Positions 36,490 to 46,397 of a DNA stretch of 64,000 bases are shown piece after piece; the first letter of the stretch is position 1; each line of letters opens with the position of its first letter. This DNA comes from Brucella pseudogrignonensis (GTDB lineage: Bacteria > Pseudomonadota > Alphaproteobacteria > Rhizobiales > Rhizobiaceae). The position numbers and the translations under genes are program-made. Location: NCBI RefSeq assembly GCF_032190615.1, contig NZ_JAVLAT010000004.1:62001-126000 (forward strand), written 5' to 3'. The notes beneath the pieces were generated by a model. The model saw only the letters and a list, made by a program, of their open reading frames with translations, did not search any database and was not told where the DNA came from.

Positions 36490-37161
36490 GGTAGCTCTCC
36501 GTTTAAATTAATTGCAGTGAGTGTTTCACTGTGAGACTAGAATAGCAAATACCATGAAAGCATAATTGAACAATAATATTGATCTTGAATTTATCTATAT
36601 TTGAAATGTATAATAAATACTAAAATATTAGTACATAGATCAATTTGTAACTGTTTCTTTATTGCGATAAAAAAGACCATATTCTTGCATCAAGAAGATG
36701 GCCTGGTGAGATAAGTGGGGAGGGGAAGCCCAGAAAGGGGAGAAACTGGGTCGATACACTTACCTCTGGTCAAACCTCGTTGGGGGCTATTGAGGTTATG
36801 GTTGAAAGTTACATTATAATCAAAAAGTCAGAAACTGCACTTAGGTGTAGGTTATGCAGACCATAGAATTGGGCGCGAGTAATGGAACTACTCGTATGAC
36901 CTGATCAGAATATTGTTCTGAAACTTATTTATTTTATAACTTAGAATGCGTTATAATAGTACTCCAGCTAAGTTTTCGGGTCACATTATAGCTTTTATAG
37001 AAAGTTCGTCTATTGGTGCGTGATGGGATCTTATTGACAGCGAGAAGTTGCCATCTGCTGGGCACTCACGACTGTCTGTTCAAAAGAATAATCAGGCAGC
37101 GCAGCTCAGGAGGTCACACGGTCTGTTTCTGAAAGAAAGACTATATTGGTCATAGCAAAAA
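36490..37161. promoter_or_regulatory. 670-bp AT-rich intergenic region with one ACTTAGGTGTA site
   Basis: No protein gene is visible. ACTTAGGTGTAGGTT (36839-36853) matches the sites at 23587, 23621 and 32519. The stretch 36545-36660 is very AT-rich. A small RNA could be present, but no promoter-terminator pair was convincing. Confidence 0.45.
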
Positions 37162-37197
37162 CGCATAATGCGGGAGCGTGAGCCCCCGCATTATGCG
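37162..37197 (-). terminator. intrinsic terminator of the hydrolase gene
   Basis: CGCATAATGCGGG (37162-37174) pairs perfectly with CCCGCATTATGCG (37185-37197). On the minus strand it is followed by TTTTT. Confidence 0.88.
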
Positions 37198-37219
37198 ACA
37201 TAGTTCTAACCGGCTACAA

Positions 37220-38200
37220 TCAACCCTTGATAAATGCCAGAAGGTCGGGATTGATAACATCCGCATGTGTCGTCAGCATGCCGTGAGGATATCCTTCATA
37301 GATCTTAAGTATGCTTCCCTTGATGAGCTTATGCTGGAGCAACGCCGCATCCTTGTAAGGGACAATCTGGTCGTCGCTTCCCTGTGTGACGAGCGTAGGA
37401 ACTTTGATATCCTTCAGATCCTGCGTCTGATCGGTTTCAGAGAATGCTTTAATGCCGTCATAATGCGGCTTGGCGCCGCCCATCATACCCTGGCGCCACC
37501 AGTTATCGATCACTCCTTGGGAAACCTTTGCATCTGGACGGTTGAAACCATAAAACGGACCGGAAGCAACGTCGCGGTAAAACTGTGCACGATTGGCGGC
37601 AAGCGCTTCACGATAGCCATTAAACACCTCGATCGGTGTGCCATCAGGATTTGCAGCAGTTTTAAGCATCAAAGGCGGGACTGAGCTGACCAGGATTGCC
37701 TTAGCGACGCGGCCCTGTGGCTGTCCATATCGGGCGACATACCGCGCAACTTCGCCGCCGCCTGTGGAATGACCAATGTGGATTGCATCGCGCAGATCAA
37801 GATGCTCAACAACGGCAGAAGCATCAGCGGCATAATGGTCCATGTCGTGCCCGCCGCTCACTTGCGACGATCGGCCATGTCCGCGGCGGTCATGCGCTAC
37901 GACACGATATCCCTTATTCAGGAAATACAGCATCTGCGTATCCCAGTCATCCGCCGATAGGGGCCAGCCGTGGTGGAAAACAATTACCTGCGCGTCACGA
38001 GGACCCCAATCCTTAAAGAAAATTTCGACGCCGTCTTTGGTCGTGACGAATTCTTCGGCCATGATACTTGCTCCTTGAGGGATATTGGTGGTGGTTTTAC
38101 GCTCCGTCGCTAAAGCGGGTACTGCAGCGACTAATGTCAGCCCTGCACCGGCTATCAATGCCTGACGACGGTTGAGGGAAGGATTGAATTCATTTGTCAT
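37220..38200 (-). CDS. Tat-exported alpha/beta hydrolase (non-heme chloroperoxidase-like)
   Basis: An alpha/beta hydrolase of the cofactor-free haloperoxidase/arylesterase group, 326 residues. The N-terminus has a twin-arginine signal ([20 protein letters not shown]). The core has [15 protein letters not shown], the nucleophile elbow [14 protein letters not shown] (Ser), the acid SDDQIVP and the His in YEGYPHGM, giving a complete triad. ATG 38200 is preferred (GGAG seven bases upstream); 38221 is longer. The physiological substrate is probably an ester or peracid. Export through Tat suggests a periplasmic location. It stands alone, with a terminator right after it. Confidence 0.9.
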   Translation of the reverse strand: MTNEFNPSLNRRQALIAGAGLTLVAAVPALATERKTTTNIPQGASIMAEEFVTTKDGVEIFFKDWGPRDAQVIVFHHGWPLSADDWDTQMLYFLNKGYRVVAHDRRGHGRSSQVSGGHDMDHYAADASAVVEHLDLRDAIHIGHSTGGGEVARYVARYGQPQGRVAKAILVSSVPPLMLKTAANPDGTPIEVFNGYREALAANRAQFYRDVASGPFYGFNRPDAKVSQGVIDNWWRQGMMGGAKPHYDGIKAFSETDQTQDLKDIKVPTLVTQGSDDQIVPYKDAALLQHKLIKGSILKIYEGYPHGMLTTHADVINPDLLAFIKG

Positions 38201-38565
38201 AACGGTCTCCATTGCAGACACTGCATTGGCTTCAAGCCCTGCCTGATGACTGGAGATTAAGAGGAGACGTCTTCTCAGGATTGAACGATCCGGCTTTATT
38301 TTGACAAATGATCATAAACTTCACACTGTGAGGTCATGCTGAAGCGCGACTTTTCGGTTTAAGCTTACGTAAAACGTTCGACTCGAGAGAATAGCCGACA
38401 TTGTCTGGCGTTGTAGCCCATCTCAGAATTTGAAGATAAATGTCCTAAAATCTGATAATTTGTATGTGACGATTGCAATCATTTGTCACTATATTGCAGC
38501 TTATTGACTTTTTACCTGTATGTTAGCGTTAGTTGCTGATCCCCAATGCTCTTAAGGTGAGTGAG

Positions 38566-39801
38566 ATGAGCAACGAGCAAGAATGGTCAGGCGGTGCTGG
38601 ATTAGTATCTAGCGCTCGCTCAGGGTTTCACGTTTCAAAATTACTCGAAGTTATTGTTGAATTCGGATCGGCGCAGGAAGTTGTCCTGGTAAGTGATTAT
38701 GAATGCGGTTTGGTTGTGCAGGGTTACGCAGCAGCCGATAAGGTTATAAACACAGGCAGCGGACAGGAACCTCACGTTGGATGCAATCTTGCTATGATTA
38801 GCATTGTGAAGGAGGTATTGCGATCTGACCAAACTTACGAGGGAAATGATGACGCAAGCGATGCGAACATTCTTTGCCTGCCCGTTACAGTGATGCAGTC
38901 GAAGAAAGCCGCTTTGTACATCCGCTCAAGGGGATTAGAAAGTGTATTTTCTATTGCGGATAAAAGGGCTTTTGAATTGTTTGGCATTACCCTCGGCCGG
39001 GTCATTGATTTCGAGCATTATAACTCAGCAGAGGTTAAAATAGCCGGTTATGATGAGAACGCGACAGTGCTCGACAAAACTGTATCAGTTGCTAACCCAA
39101 GTTATATTGATCCGTCTGATCTGGCAGAAGTTGCAAAATCGATAGCGATCGAGATTAATAACTCGCTTACCGCCATAGTGGCTCATGCAAGTGCTGCTTT
39201 ACGGTGGCTGGATCAGGGCGATTCCCAGATTTACCGAGCTAAGCAGTCCCTGGACAAAATAGTGTCAGCAGCCTTTTCAGCTGGTGGCATTATTACCGTT
39301 TACAAATCTGTCGGGAAAGAGAAATGTTTTGACGCAGATCTGGTAGATATCAAAAAGGCTGTCGGACGCGCCCTGGAGGAATTGGAACATGAGTTTCTTG
39401 AATTTGATATTATCACCGACTGTAGTCTACTAGATGAAGGGCTCGTATTCGTCGAGCCAAAGCAGCTTCACCAGGCACTCGTCAATATTATTAGCGCTAC
39501 CCTTGACAGCTTGAAAGCCTCATCCATGACAAAGAAACTTAGAATACTGGGAGAACAGCGTCATCATGAGTTCATCGTCAAAATATCGGATGATGCGCGC
39601 CCATCGGTGCGCAATAGGAGCGGTTTAGGTTTAAATGCCGCCAATCAGCTGACGAGGGAAATAAAACTAGCGATTGCCAATACTTTAGCGCATGTGCAGG
39701 GAGGCGGTCTCACTTTATCAACCTCTGACCAAAGCGAAAGAACCATAGAACTCAGCCTCCCTAACACGAAAAGGCAGCGATATTTATACTTTCCAAAGTA
39801 A
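38566..39801 (+). CDS. GAF/histidine-kinase-like protein lacking the phospho-acceptor His (pseudokinase)
   Basis: A 411-residue cytoplasmic protein. The N-terminal ~180 residues look GAF-like. The dimerisation helix reads KSIAIEINNSLTAIVAHASA, where active relatives have a His in AHEINQPL, so the His is replaced by Ile. The HATPase N-box region (HQALVNIISATLDSLK) lacks the usual Asn, and the G1 box is ISDDARPS instead of DxGxG. Only GLGL is kept. It is probably a catalytically dead scaffold or sensor working with the AraC gene 133 bp downstream. A protein decaying after duplication is the alternative. ATG 38566 has AAGGTGAG upstream. Confidence 0.75.
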   Translation: MSNEQEWSGGAGLVSSARSGFHVSKLLEVIVEFGSAQEVVLVSDYECGLVVQGYAAADKVINTGSGQEPHVGCNLAMISIVKEVLRSDQTYEGNDDASDANILCLPVTVMQSKKAALYIRSRGLESVFSIADKRAFELFGITLGRVIDFEHYNSAEVKIAGYDENATVLDKTVSVANPSYIDPSDLAEVAKSIAIEINNSLTAIVAHASAALRWLDQGDSQIYRAKQSLDKIVSAAFSAGGIITVYKSVGKEKCFDADLVDIKKAVGRALEELEHEFLEFDIITDCSLLDEGLVFVEPKQLHQALVNIISATLDSLKASSMTKKLRILGEQRHHEFIVKISDDARPSVRNRSGLGLNAANQLTREIKLAIANTLAHVQGGGLTLSTSDQSERTIELSLPNTKRQRYLYFPK

Positions 39802-39934
39802 ATACAATGGAAAGCGTTTGGACTCGAACATGCACTCACTCGTTTTTTTGTCTGTTCACATTTACGAACAAGAATATTCAAGTTCTTGGAAAATATCATT
39901 ACCATTGAGATTGGAGTTGAATGGAGATTAGACC

Positions 39935-40873
39935 GTGACGAAAAGCACAATAGCAAACAACAGTGATATGGATTATCTTATAACCCAACCAGTCCCGGAA
40001 CTGTCCATTTCAGCACTTAGTGGAAAGCTTTTCTCAGCCACCAGGCTGACGAGAAGTACAGACGGTCACGGTTTGACAGATGAACATATTCAGGAGGATG
40101 CTTTTCTTTTATCCATGCAGCTTCGTGATTACCAGGGAGCCTTATGGGTCGACGGCTCAGAGCTAGGCTTTCGGGGGGCAGGAGCTGGAAGTTTTACCGT
40201 GTATGACTACTCGCGTGTATGGTCTGCCGACCTGCAATCCAGCTTTGATTGCGTGAATTTCCATATATCGCGACGTGCTTTAATCACACTTGAACAAGAG
40301 ATTGGTACTCAAAGATTCCGCGATTTCAATATAGCTCCCGGCGAAAACATGAATGATCCCGTCGTTAGTGGTATTGTAAGCTCAATGCTTCCGTTTTTCG
40401 ACGGGCGCCATCAGGCCAGTCAGCTCATGCTGGACTACTTCGGCGCAGGTTTGATCGTTCATTTGTTATCTACTTACGGGAATGTGCAGCAATCTGCGGC
40501 GTTCAGAAGAGGCGGTTTGACTCATCAACAGCTCAGCCGTGCAAAAGATTTATTGGCGGCGAATATAACAGGTGACGTTTCACTTTCAGAAATTGCGAGA
40601 GAATGTGGCCTTTCGATTTCCTACTTTTCCCGCGCTTTTAAAGTTTCGACCGGACGATCCCCTTATAAATGGATGATGGATCACAAAATTGAAATTGCCA
40701 CGGATCTGCTCAAAAATACATCCTTATCCATCGGAGAGATCGCCGCACGTTGCGGCTTCTCAGATCAGGCACATTTTACACGCACATTTAGGACACTAAA
40801 GGGAGGAACGCCTCTGTCGTGGCGAAAGTCAGAACAGAAGTTATGGTCGATTCCATTAACAATCACTGTATAG
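39935..40873 (+). CDS. AraC-family transcriptional regulator
   Basis: A 312-residue regulator starting GTG 39935. The C-terminal HTH pair is SLSEIARECGLSISYFSRAF then IGEIAARCGFSDQAHFTRTF. The N-terminal domain resembles that of the AraC gene at 27633 (similar length and LQLRDYQGALWVDG-type segments are visible only here). It directly follows the pseudokinase, and the two may form a signalling pair. Confidence 0.9.
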   Translation: MTKSTIANNSDMDYLITQPVPELSISALSGKLFSATRLTRSTDGHGLTDEHIQEDAFLLSMQLRDYQGALWVDGSELGFRGAGAGSFTVYDYSRVWSADLQSSFDCVNFHISRRALITLEQEIGTQRFRDFNIAPGENMNDPVVSGIVSSMLPFFDGRHQASQLMLDYFGAGLIVHLLSTYGNVQQSAAFRRGGLTHQQLSRAKDLLAANITGDVSLSEIARECGLSISYFSRAFKVSTGRSPYKWMMDHKIEIATDLLKNTSLSIGEIAARCGFSDQAHFTRTFRTLKGGTPLSWRKSEQKLWSIPLTITV

Positions 40874-41507
40874 CCAACCGTCAAGATGTCTGGATGAAAA
40901 CACTGTTATAAACATGCATTAAAGCGCCCTTAAATCTATTTTGCGGCCCGAAGCTGCGGCCGCCTTACCAGTTGGCAAACGTTTCGCTTCCTATCGAGTA
41001 GGTACTGAGGAACGTTTGAGTTCAGTATACAGGCATTCACGCATACTAAGCGCGACCAAATGCCTTCACTACACACATGTCAGTCATGCGGTGTTTCACG
41101 AAGGCCGCATGACCGACGAGTACAACGCAGGTCTTTGCTAAATGCTAATTTTCGTAATCGACTATGCTCCGAATGAAATACTTGGGTTCCGCTCTGACTG
41201 CATACGCAAAAGCTGGAAATAGCATTTTGAGAATGTCCTGATAGAGTTCGGTGCGACGCTCAAAAGACAATTCAGCAAGTGGAAGTAAAAATCCAAAGTT
41301 CCGATTGTGCTCACCGGCCATTTGAATGACATACGAACAATAATAGCAGATGCGTCACAAGCCCACGCCAAGGCTACGTAGTCAGCAGAAGAAGCGTTCG
41401 TAGATGATTACGTCGTCGCAACTTCATTTGAGCAAGATTACTGAAAATAATCCCACGAACGAACGTCATACAATTCCTACGTTGAGTCTGCTTATGTGAT
41501 ACTCCTA
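40874..41507. other. 630-bp region, possibly one short reading frame (41145-41321, minus)
   Basis: Mostly empty. On the minus strand a 58-residue frame from ATG 41321 to TAG 41145 reads MAGEHNRNFGFLLPLAELSF and ends EPKYFIRSIVDYEN. It has protein-like composition and may be the end of a lost gene. It is not recognised. Confidence 0.35.
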
Positions 41508-42725
41508 CTAATGCTGGGCAGCAATCGAGCTGCGAACACGATAAGCGACGAACTGAATGGCCAGCGCTACGATGGCGAGCAAACCACCCAGCAGGCTTAC
41601 ATCAAGCCAGCCGCCATGTTTCCATACGAGCGTCGAGAGTGCAGCGCCCGCCGCTCCACCAAGGAACATGGCCGTCATGAAGATGGTATTGAGGCGGCTC
41701 CTTGCTTCCGGATCAAGTGCATAGATGATGTGCTGATTGGAAACCAGAGCGCTCTGGATGCCGAAATCGAGCACGATCACACCAATAACCAGCGCGATAA
41801 GCGACGACCAGAGGCCGAAGATGACCCAAGAAACCAGCGTGAAGATTGCGCCCATAAGCACGACAAAGTGCGGACCTTTGCGGTCTGCAATCCGGCCTGC
41901 AAATGGCGCTGCAAAAACACCAACTGCACCCACAATACCGAAGAGACCGGCCACATCTGCGCCCAAGCCAAATTCAGGCGTTTGCAGGTAAAGCGCGAGA
42001 ATAGTCCAGAAGGCCGTGAAGGCTGCAAAAAGTGCTGCCTGCGTCAGTGCTGCAATGCGAAGGGCACTGTGTGTTTTCCAGATTTTAGCCAGCGAACGGA
42101 TCGCCGTGTGATAGCGCATATGCGATGTTGAACGATGGTTCGGCAGCGCGAAAAACATCAGCAAACCGGCAAATAGCGCCAGCGGCACGCCGATCCAGAA
42201 CATTTCGCGCCAGCCAGCATGTTCACCGACAAAGCCGGAAAGCGTACGGCTGAACAGAATGCCCGAAAGGACGCCCGCCATCACCGTACCGATGGTCGCG
42301 CCGCGCTTTTCAGGCACGGCAAGCGACGCCGCAAACGGCACGATCTGCTGTGCGACTGTCGAGCTTGCACCCACGATGAGCGATGCAATCACCAGAGGCA
42401 GCGCCGATGGTGCGACAGCCGCAATGGCAAGCGCTACTGCCAGAATGATGAACTGGCCGATAATCAGCTTGCGCCGGTGAACGATATCCCCCAACGGTAG
42501 CAGGAAGAACAAACCAGCGGCATAGCCAAGCTGCGTGGCGGTCGGGATAAGGCTCGTCATCGGATCGTTTGGAAAATCGGCTTCGATGATCCCAAGCATT
42601 GGCTGATTGTAATAGATATTTGCAACCGCCACGCCGCTGGCTACGGCCATTGCGAACAGAGCCCCTTTGCCGATACCAGCGCTGGCTTGCCCGGCTTGCA
42701 TTGAAGATTGGCTTTTATCGTCCAT
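41508..42725 (-). CDS. MFS transporter, 12-helix (arabinose-efflux / YnfM-like)
   Basis: A 405-residue major facilitator: NIYYNQPMLGIIEADF near the first helices, GYAAGLFFLLPLGDIVHRRK (motif A region) and GTVMAGVLSGILFSRTLSGF. It is probably a drug or metabolite exporter. It is divergent from the LysR gene at 42933, the usual layout for a LysR-controlled exporter; that regulator is frameshifted here. Confidence 0.9.
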   Translation of the reverse strand: MDDKSQSSMQAGQASAGIGKGALFAMAVASGVAVANIYYNQPMLGIIEADFPNDPMTSLIPTATQLGYAAGLFFLLPLGDIVHRRKLIIGQFIILAVALAIAAVAPSALPLVIASLIVGASSTVAQQIVPFAASLAVPEKRGATIGTVMAGVLSGILFSRTLSGFVGEHAGWREMFWIGVPLALFAGLLMFFALPNHRSTSHMRYHTAIRSLAKIWKTHSALRIAALTQAALFAAFTAFWTILALYLQTPEFGLGADVAGLFGIVGAVGVFAAPFAGRIADRKGPHFVVLMGAIFTLVSWVIFGLWSSLIALVIGVIVLDFGIQSALVSNQHIIYALDPEARSRLNTIFMTAMFLGGAAGAALSTLVWKHGGWLDVSLLGGLLAIVALAIQFVAYRVRSSIAAQH

Positions 42726-42932
42726 TTTGCTGCCCTCTTATGGCTGATCCCGAGGAAAATGGGAGGCGCTTTCCGGCGGAACGATGCGTGAAAAACTTTG
42801 GATAGGGCGGCTATCAAAGGCACCTTGAAGTGAGAGCCGCTCTATCGCGATCGGTGCCTGACTATCTAGCTTTTTATCGATTTTCGTTTTAGTGATCTTG
42901 AATGATCTGCCTGTATAACGAAAATCGATATA

Positions 42933-43800
42933 ATGAACACAGATGACGATGTTGTATTTTTGGCGGCAGTCAATGCGGGAAGCCTGGCTGAAGCGGCCCG
43001 GAGGCTTGGTCTCCAGCCAATGGTTGCCACACGCCGTCTCGCTGCTCTTGAAACAATGCTCGGTGTCCGGCTGCTGCATCGCACGACACGCTCGCTTTCG
43101 CTGACACCTGAAGGTGAAACCTTCCTGCCTTTTGCGCGCGCCATGATCGAATATGAAACCGAAGCCAAAGCGCTGCTGCGGGCAGAAGCCAGAGGTGCGG
43201 CAGGTCTTTTGCGTGTTTCGGTTCCCGTCGCCTTTGGCCTTTCGCTATGTCACGCCGTCTGTGCCGCAACTTCTTGAGCAGAATCCCGAACTGCGTATCG
43301 CGCTTGATCTCACGGATCACTTGCCCGATCTGGTGGCGAGCGGGACGGATCTCGCGATCCGCATTGCCCGGCTGCGCGACAGCAGCCTGATTGCGCAGAA
43401 GCTCAGCGACAATCCTCGTTGCATCGTTGCAAGCCCGGACTATCTGGCCAGACGCGGCATACCGCACGCGACTGATGAGATTGCAGAGCATGACTGCCTG
43501 CCGCTCGGCTCTGCAACTCACTGGACTTTCTCGACGCCCGAAGGTGAAAAGCACATTCGTCTTAACGCCCGCTTTTCCGCCAACACGATGGAGGGCTGTT
43601 ATGCCACCTGTCTTGCGGGCGGTGGGCTTGCACTTCTATCGACTTGGTATGTGAGTGAAGATGTGAAGGAGGGGCGTCTGGTCAGGCTCAATATCTGGGC
43701 GGTCTATCCGACCACCAGACTGGTTTTGCCGAAGGTCCGGGTTTTCATTGCCGCATTGAGGGAGGCCATTGCGGCATCGGCTGAAAACTTTCACGCGTGA
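42933..43800 (+). pseudogene. LysR-family regulator with a frameshift
   Basis: Frame 1 from 42933 holds the HTH (AAVNAGSLAEAARRLGLQPM, LETMLGVRLLHRTTRSLSLT) and the linker to LRVSVPVAFG. A single extra base near 43238 moves the reading frame. Frame 2 continues FRYVTPSVPQLLEQNPELRI through the effector-binding domain to HA at 43800. Joined, the parts give a normal ~288-residue LysR protein. Either a real inactivation or a sequencing error is possible. Its likely target is the divergent MFS gene. Confidence 0.8.
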
Positions 43801-43804
43801 AACC

Positions 43805-44422
43805 TCAGTAGATTTCCGCGACTGCAAGTTTCGCCCTAACATTTGCCCCGACATTCGCCCCGATATTCGGACGTGTCTGATAACGGCGCCATGCGCTTGG
43901 TGTCGTACCGGTGATCCGGCGGAATACGCGCGACAGGTGAGCCTGATCGGAAAGGCCGCAATCAAGCGCGATTTCGCAGAGAGGCGCGTTACTGTTGAGC
44001 ATCTTGTCCTTGGCAAATTCGACACGGCGCTTAATCACATAATTATGTGGTGAAACGCCGAAGCTGTTCTTGAAGGCTGCCGAGAAATAGCTGGTGCTCA
44101 GTTTGACCTGACGCGCCATTTCATCAAGCGAAATCGTGTAGGAAATGCGCTCATCGATAAAGCGGCACACACGCTTGATCTGCCAGGGCGCCAGTCCGCC
44201 GACAACGATCCGATCCGCCACATCATTGCTGTCAACCATGCGTGTGCCGAGCAGGCTTGAAGCCTGATTGACCAGATCGATAGCGATTGTCTCATCTTCT
44301 TCGAGAAGCTTTACGGCATTCAACAACAGGGCCGAGACCTTGATTGATGTCTCGCTTGCGAACTTGTCGAGGGGAAGGCGTGGCTGCTTGTGATCAACTG
44401 GTGTTGCGAAATGTGACATCAT
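43805..44422 (-). CDS. AraC-family regulator, short form, 205 aa
   Basis: The C-terminal HTH is SLDEMARQVKLSTSYFSAAF then LCEIALDCGLSDQAHLSRVF. The N-terminal ~100 residues are short and without a clear ligand domain. The tail has a small repeat (NIGANVGANVRAK). ATG 44422 follows GGGAG; TTG 44425 is an alternative. The gene ends 5 bp from the convergent LysR pseudogene. Confidence 0.88.
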   Translation of the reverse strand: MMSHFATPVDHKQPRLPLDKFASETSIKVSALLLNAVKLLEEDETIAIDLVNQASSLLGTRMVDSNDVADRIVVGGLAPWQIKRVCRFIDERISYTISLDEMARQVKLSTSYFSAAFKNSFGVSPHNYVIKRRVEFAKDKMLNSNAPLCEIALDCGLSDQAHLSRVFRRITGTTPSAWRRYQTRPNIGANVGANVRAKLAVAEIY

Positions 44423-44594
44423 CAATCTCCCGTAAAATCGTTGAACTGCGTTGAATATGGGAGGATTTTGGGATGATGTGGCGCGGTACGAAACCGTACT
44501 ATGAGTGCAAAACCATACACCTGAGTTTTTGCTACTCTATACATGGGTATAGGGTGAGCGGGATTGTGCTTCACCTCGCGCACAAACGAAAAAA

Positions 44595-44616
44595 GGGGCC
44601 AATGGCCCCTTCTTTT
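44595..44616 (-). terminator. intrinsic terminator of dps
   Basis: GGGGCC-AAT-GGCCCC, followed on the minus strand by TTTTTT. It lies 19 bp after the dps stop. Confidence 0.85.
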
Positions 44617-44634
44617 GTGTGACTGATCCTGCGA

Positions 44635-45153
44635 TCAGCCGTTGGTACCGCGCAGCGTTTCAAACAGGAACCAGACGCGGCGTTCGCCTTCGTCGATCCA
44701 GTTTTCGAGCAGACTTGCTGTTGCCACATCGCCATATTCGTCGCAAAGTTCGTGCAGCACCCGCATACTTTCAACAAGCGCCTTGTTATCGTCGCGCAGC
44801 TCGGCGAGCATTTCATGCGGATGCACAAACTCCGCATCATTATCGAGAATACGCTGGTGGCGCGAAATATCGCCGATGGAGCGCAGGGTGTTGCCACCAA
44901 GCTTGCGGGCGCGTTCTGCCAGATCGTCGGTGATGGCAAAAATCTGATCGCCCTGTTCATCCAGCAGCAGGTGATAATCGCGGAAATGCGCGCCAGACAT
45001 ATGCCAATGGAAATTCTTGGTCTTGAGATAAATGGCAAACACATCTGCGAGCAGAGCGGTGATGCCGCCGGAAATTTCCTTCACGGCTTCTTCTGAAAAA
45101 CCGCTTGGTGTCTTGAGAGAAGCAGAGCGACGGGATTTTACATTATCAGTCAT
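44635..45153 (-). CDS. dps: Dps-family DNA-protecting ferritin
   Basis: A 172-residue Dps that stores iron and protects DNA under oxidative or starvation stress as a dodecamer. Ferroxidase-site residues lie in KTKNFHWHMSGAHFRDYHLL and LDEQGDQIFAITDDLAER. The N-terminal tail is Lys/Arg/Ser-rich (KSRRSASLKTPSGF), suited to DNA contact. The length is typical. It is monocistronic, with its own terminator. Confidence 0.95.
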   Translation of the reverse strand: MTDNVKSRRSASLKTPSGFSEEAVKEISGGITALLADVFAIYLKTKNFHWHMSGAHFRDYHLLLDEQGDQIFAITDDLAERARKLGGNTLRSIGDISRHQRILDNDAEFVHPHEMLAELRDDNKALVESMRVLHELCDEYGDVATASLLENWIDEGERRVWFLFETLRGTNG

Positions 45154-45253
45154 GATGATGGTCCTTTCGTTCGTAAATGCATGTTGTCGGTTTGAGAGCA
45201 GGGAGATTCCCGAAGGGCTTTAATGAAGGGTGCGGGAAATGATCACGCCTAAG

Positions 45254-45414
45254 AGCCTGTTCCAAAATGATTTAAGTTATTTCAATGAGTTATGCGCTTG
45301 CTATCCTAATGCTACCATTTTCACGCGTGTTAAACCTATTGAACTCCGGGTTGATGGCGATTCTGGGCTACATTTTAAGCCTTTGAATTCATTTCAAACA
45401 TTATGAGTCAGGCT
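45254..45414. mobile_element. MITE-like element, 161 bp
   Basis: The ends are inverted repeats starting AGCCTG. The left end reads AGCCTGTTCCAAAATGATTT and the inverted right end reads AGCCTGACTCATAATGTTTG, about 70% identical over some 34 bp. The five bases CTAAG flank both sides (45249-45253 and 45415-45419), as expected for a target duplication. There is no coding capacity inside. Confidence 0.65.
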
Positions 45415-45419
45415 CTAAG

Positions 45420-46090
45420 ACATTCAATTGGCAGGTCGGCTGGTTCAGTAAACATTTCAAAAACCTCACGTGACCTATGTGCTTCAAAGGGTCATCCTGT
45501 CTAATATTTTGCCGAGATCAATTTCGCCAAAATAATGCCTATATAGACTTCCAGATTATTGAACGGCTTTATCAAACTTGAAAAATCCAATTTGTTACAA
45601 GATAAACCAGCTAAATCAAACAATTGGTGCAGAGCAGCCGTCGGACTTCAAAAATCAAGTCATAAGGCAGCGTTAATACTCATCGGCTTCGTAGCGTAAT
45701 CGGCCTCAAGGCAGACTTTCTAGCGTTCCACCCTCAACTAGCACGTGGTCATGACAATATGGAGAAGCTATGGCTATTGCACCATCGGCCAAACTTGTGA
45801 ACATTACGAAAACTATATAGTACGAAGATGTACGGCATTGTCGGCCAGCAACGCCCGGGACGGAGCGACGAACAGGCCAGCCGAGACACCTTCGTCCGCG
45901 TTGCGCTTCTGCATTTCACGGCTGGCGATCACGAGCGTTTTTGGAAAGCCGTGATCACGCAGCCTAACTCACATGGGATCGGCAACCCGCCTTACAAACC
46001 CACGTCTCATGAGAAAGACGTGTTGCAAATCTTCGCGGGCATCGAGCGGACCTGACGTGCTCTGACAGGGGCTGTTAAAGCCGCATTGGT
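45420..46090. other. 670-bp region without a supported gene
   Basis: Short frames such as 45828-46055 have no recognisable domain. This is probably debris next to the insertion sequences. Confidence 0.4.
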
Positions 46091-46094
46091 CTGT

Positions 46095-46397
46095 CTACTT
46101 CGTCAGTTCGTAACTCTCGTCGAGAAGCACGAAGACCTCTTCACTTGATACGGATCCATCGAGGACAGCGGTGAGCCAGTGCTCCTTGCTCATGTGATAG
46201 GCTGGTCTGAAGCCGGGCGACCTCTTGAGGTCATCGACCTTTGCCGGATGGCATTTGACGTCGATGATCTCGACCTCTCCATCGCCCTCAAGACCCAGCT
46301 TGTCCCGCAATACATTCATGATCAGCCCAAACCATTTGTTGCCGTCGGCATGGCGAAGGACCGCATAGTGCGGATGTTGATTGCCGCTGAGAAGTGA
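46095..46397 (-). pseudogene. MmcQ/YjbR-family protein, 5' end removed by the IS110-type insertion
   Basis: The retained part reads HPHYAVLRHADGNKWFGLIM, GEVEIIDVKCHPAKVDDL, PAYHMSKEHWLTAVLDGSV and DESYELTK, the normal C-terminal two thirds of a MmcQ/YjbR (DUF419) DNA-binding-like protein. Upstream of about 46397 the sequence becomes the IS end, so the first ~30 residues are missing. Confidence 0.85.

Noticed and set aside
36545..36760. Possible small RNA in the AT-rich gap
   Set aside because: Hairpins are present but no promoter-terminator pair supports a transcript.
41496..42131. 211-residue frame antisense to the MFS transporter
   Set aside because: Highly polar, Cys-rich composition typical of an antisense shadow; the MFS frame is clearly real.
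44521..44550. GGGTATAGGG near dps as another copy of the ACYTAGGTNTA motif
   Set aside because: It matches only the right half and lies after the dps terminator, so it was not counted.
45828..46055. 75-residue frame before the MmcQ fragment
   Set aside because: No domain or start signal; the minus strand also shows a protein-like frame, so neither was called.
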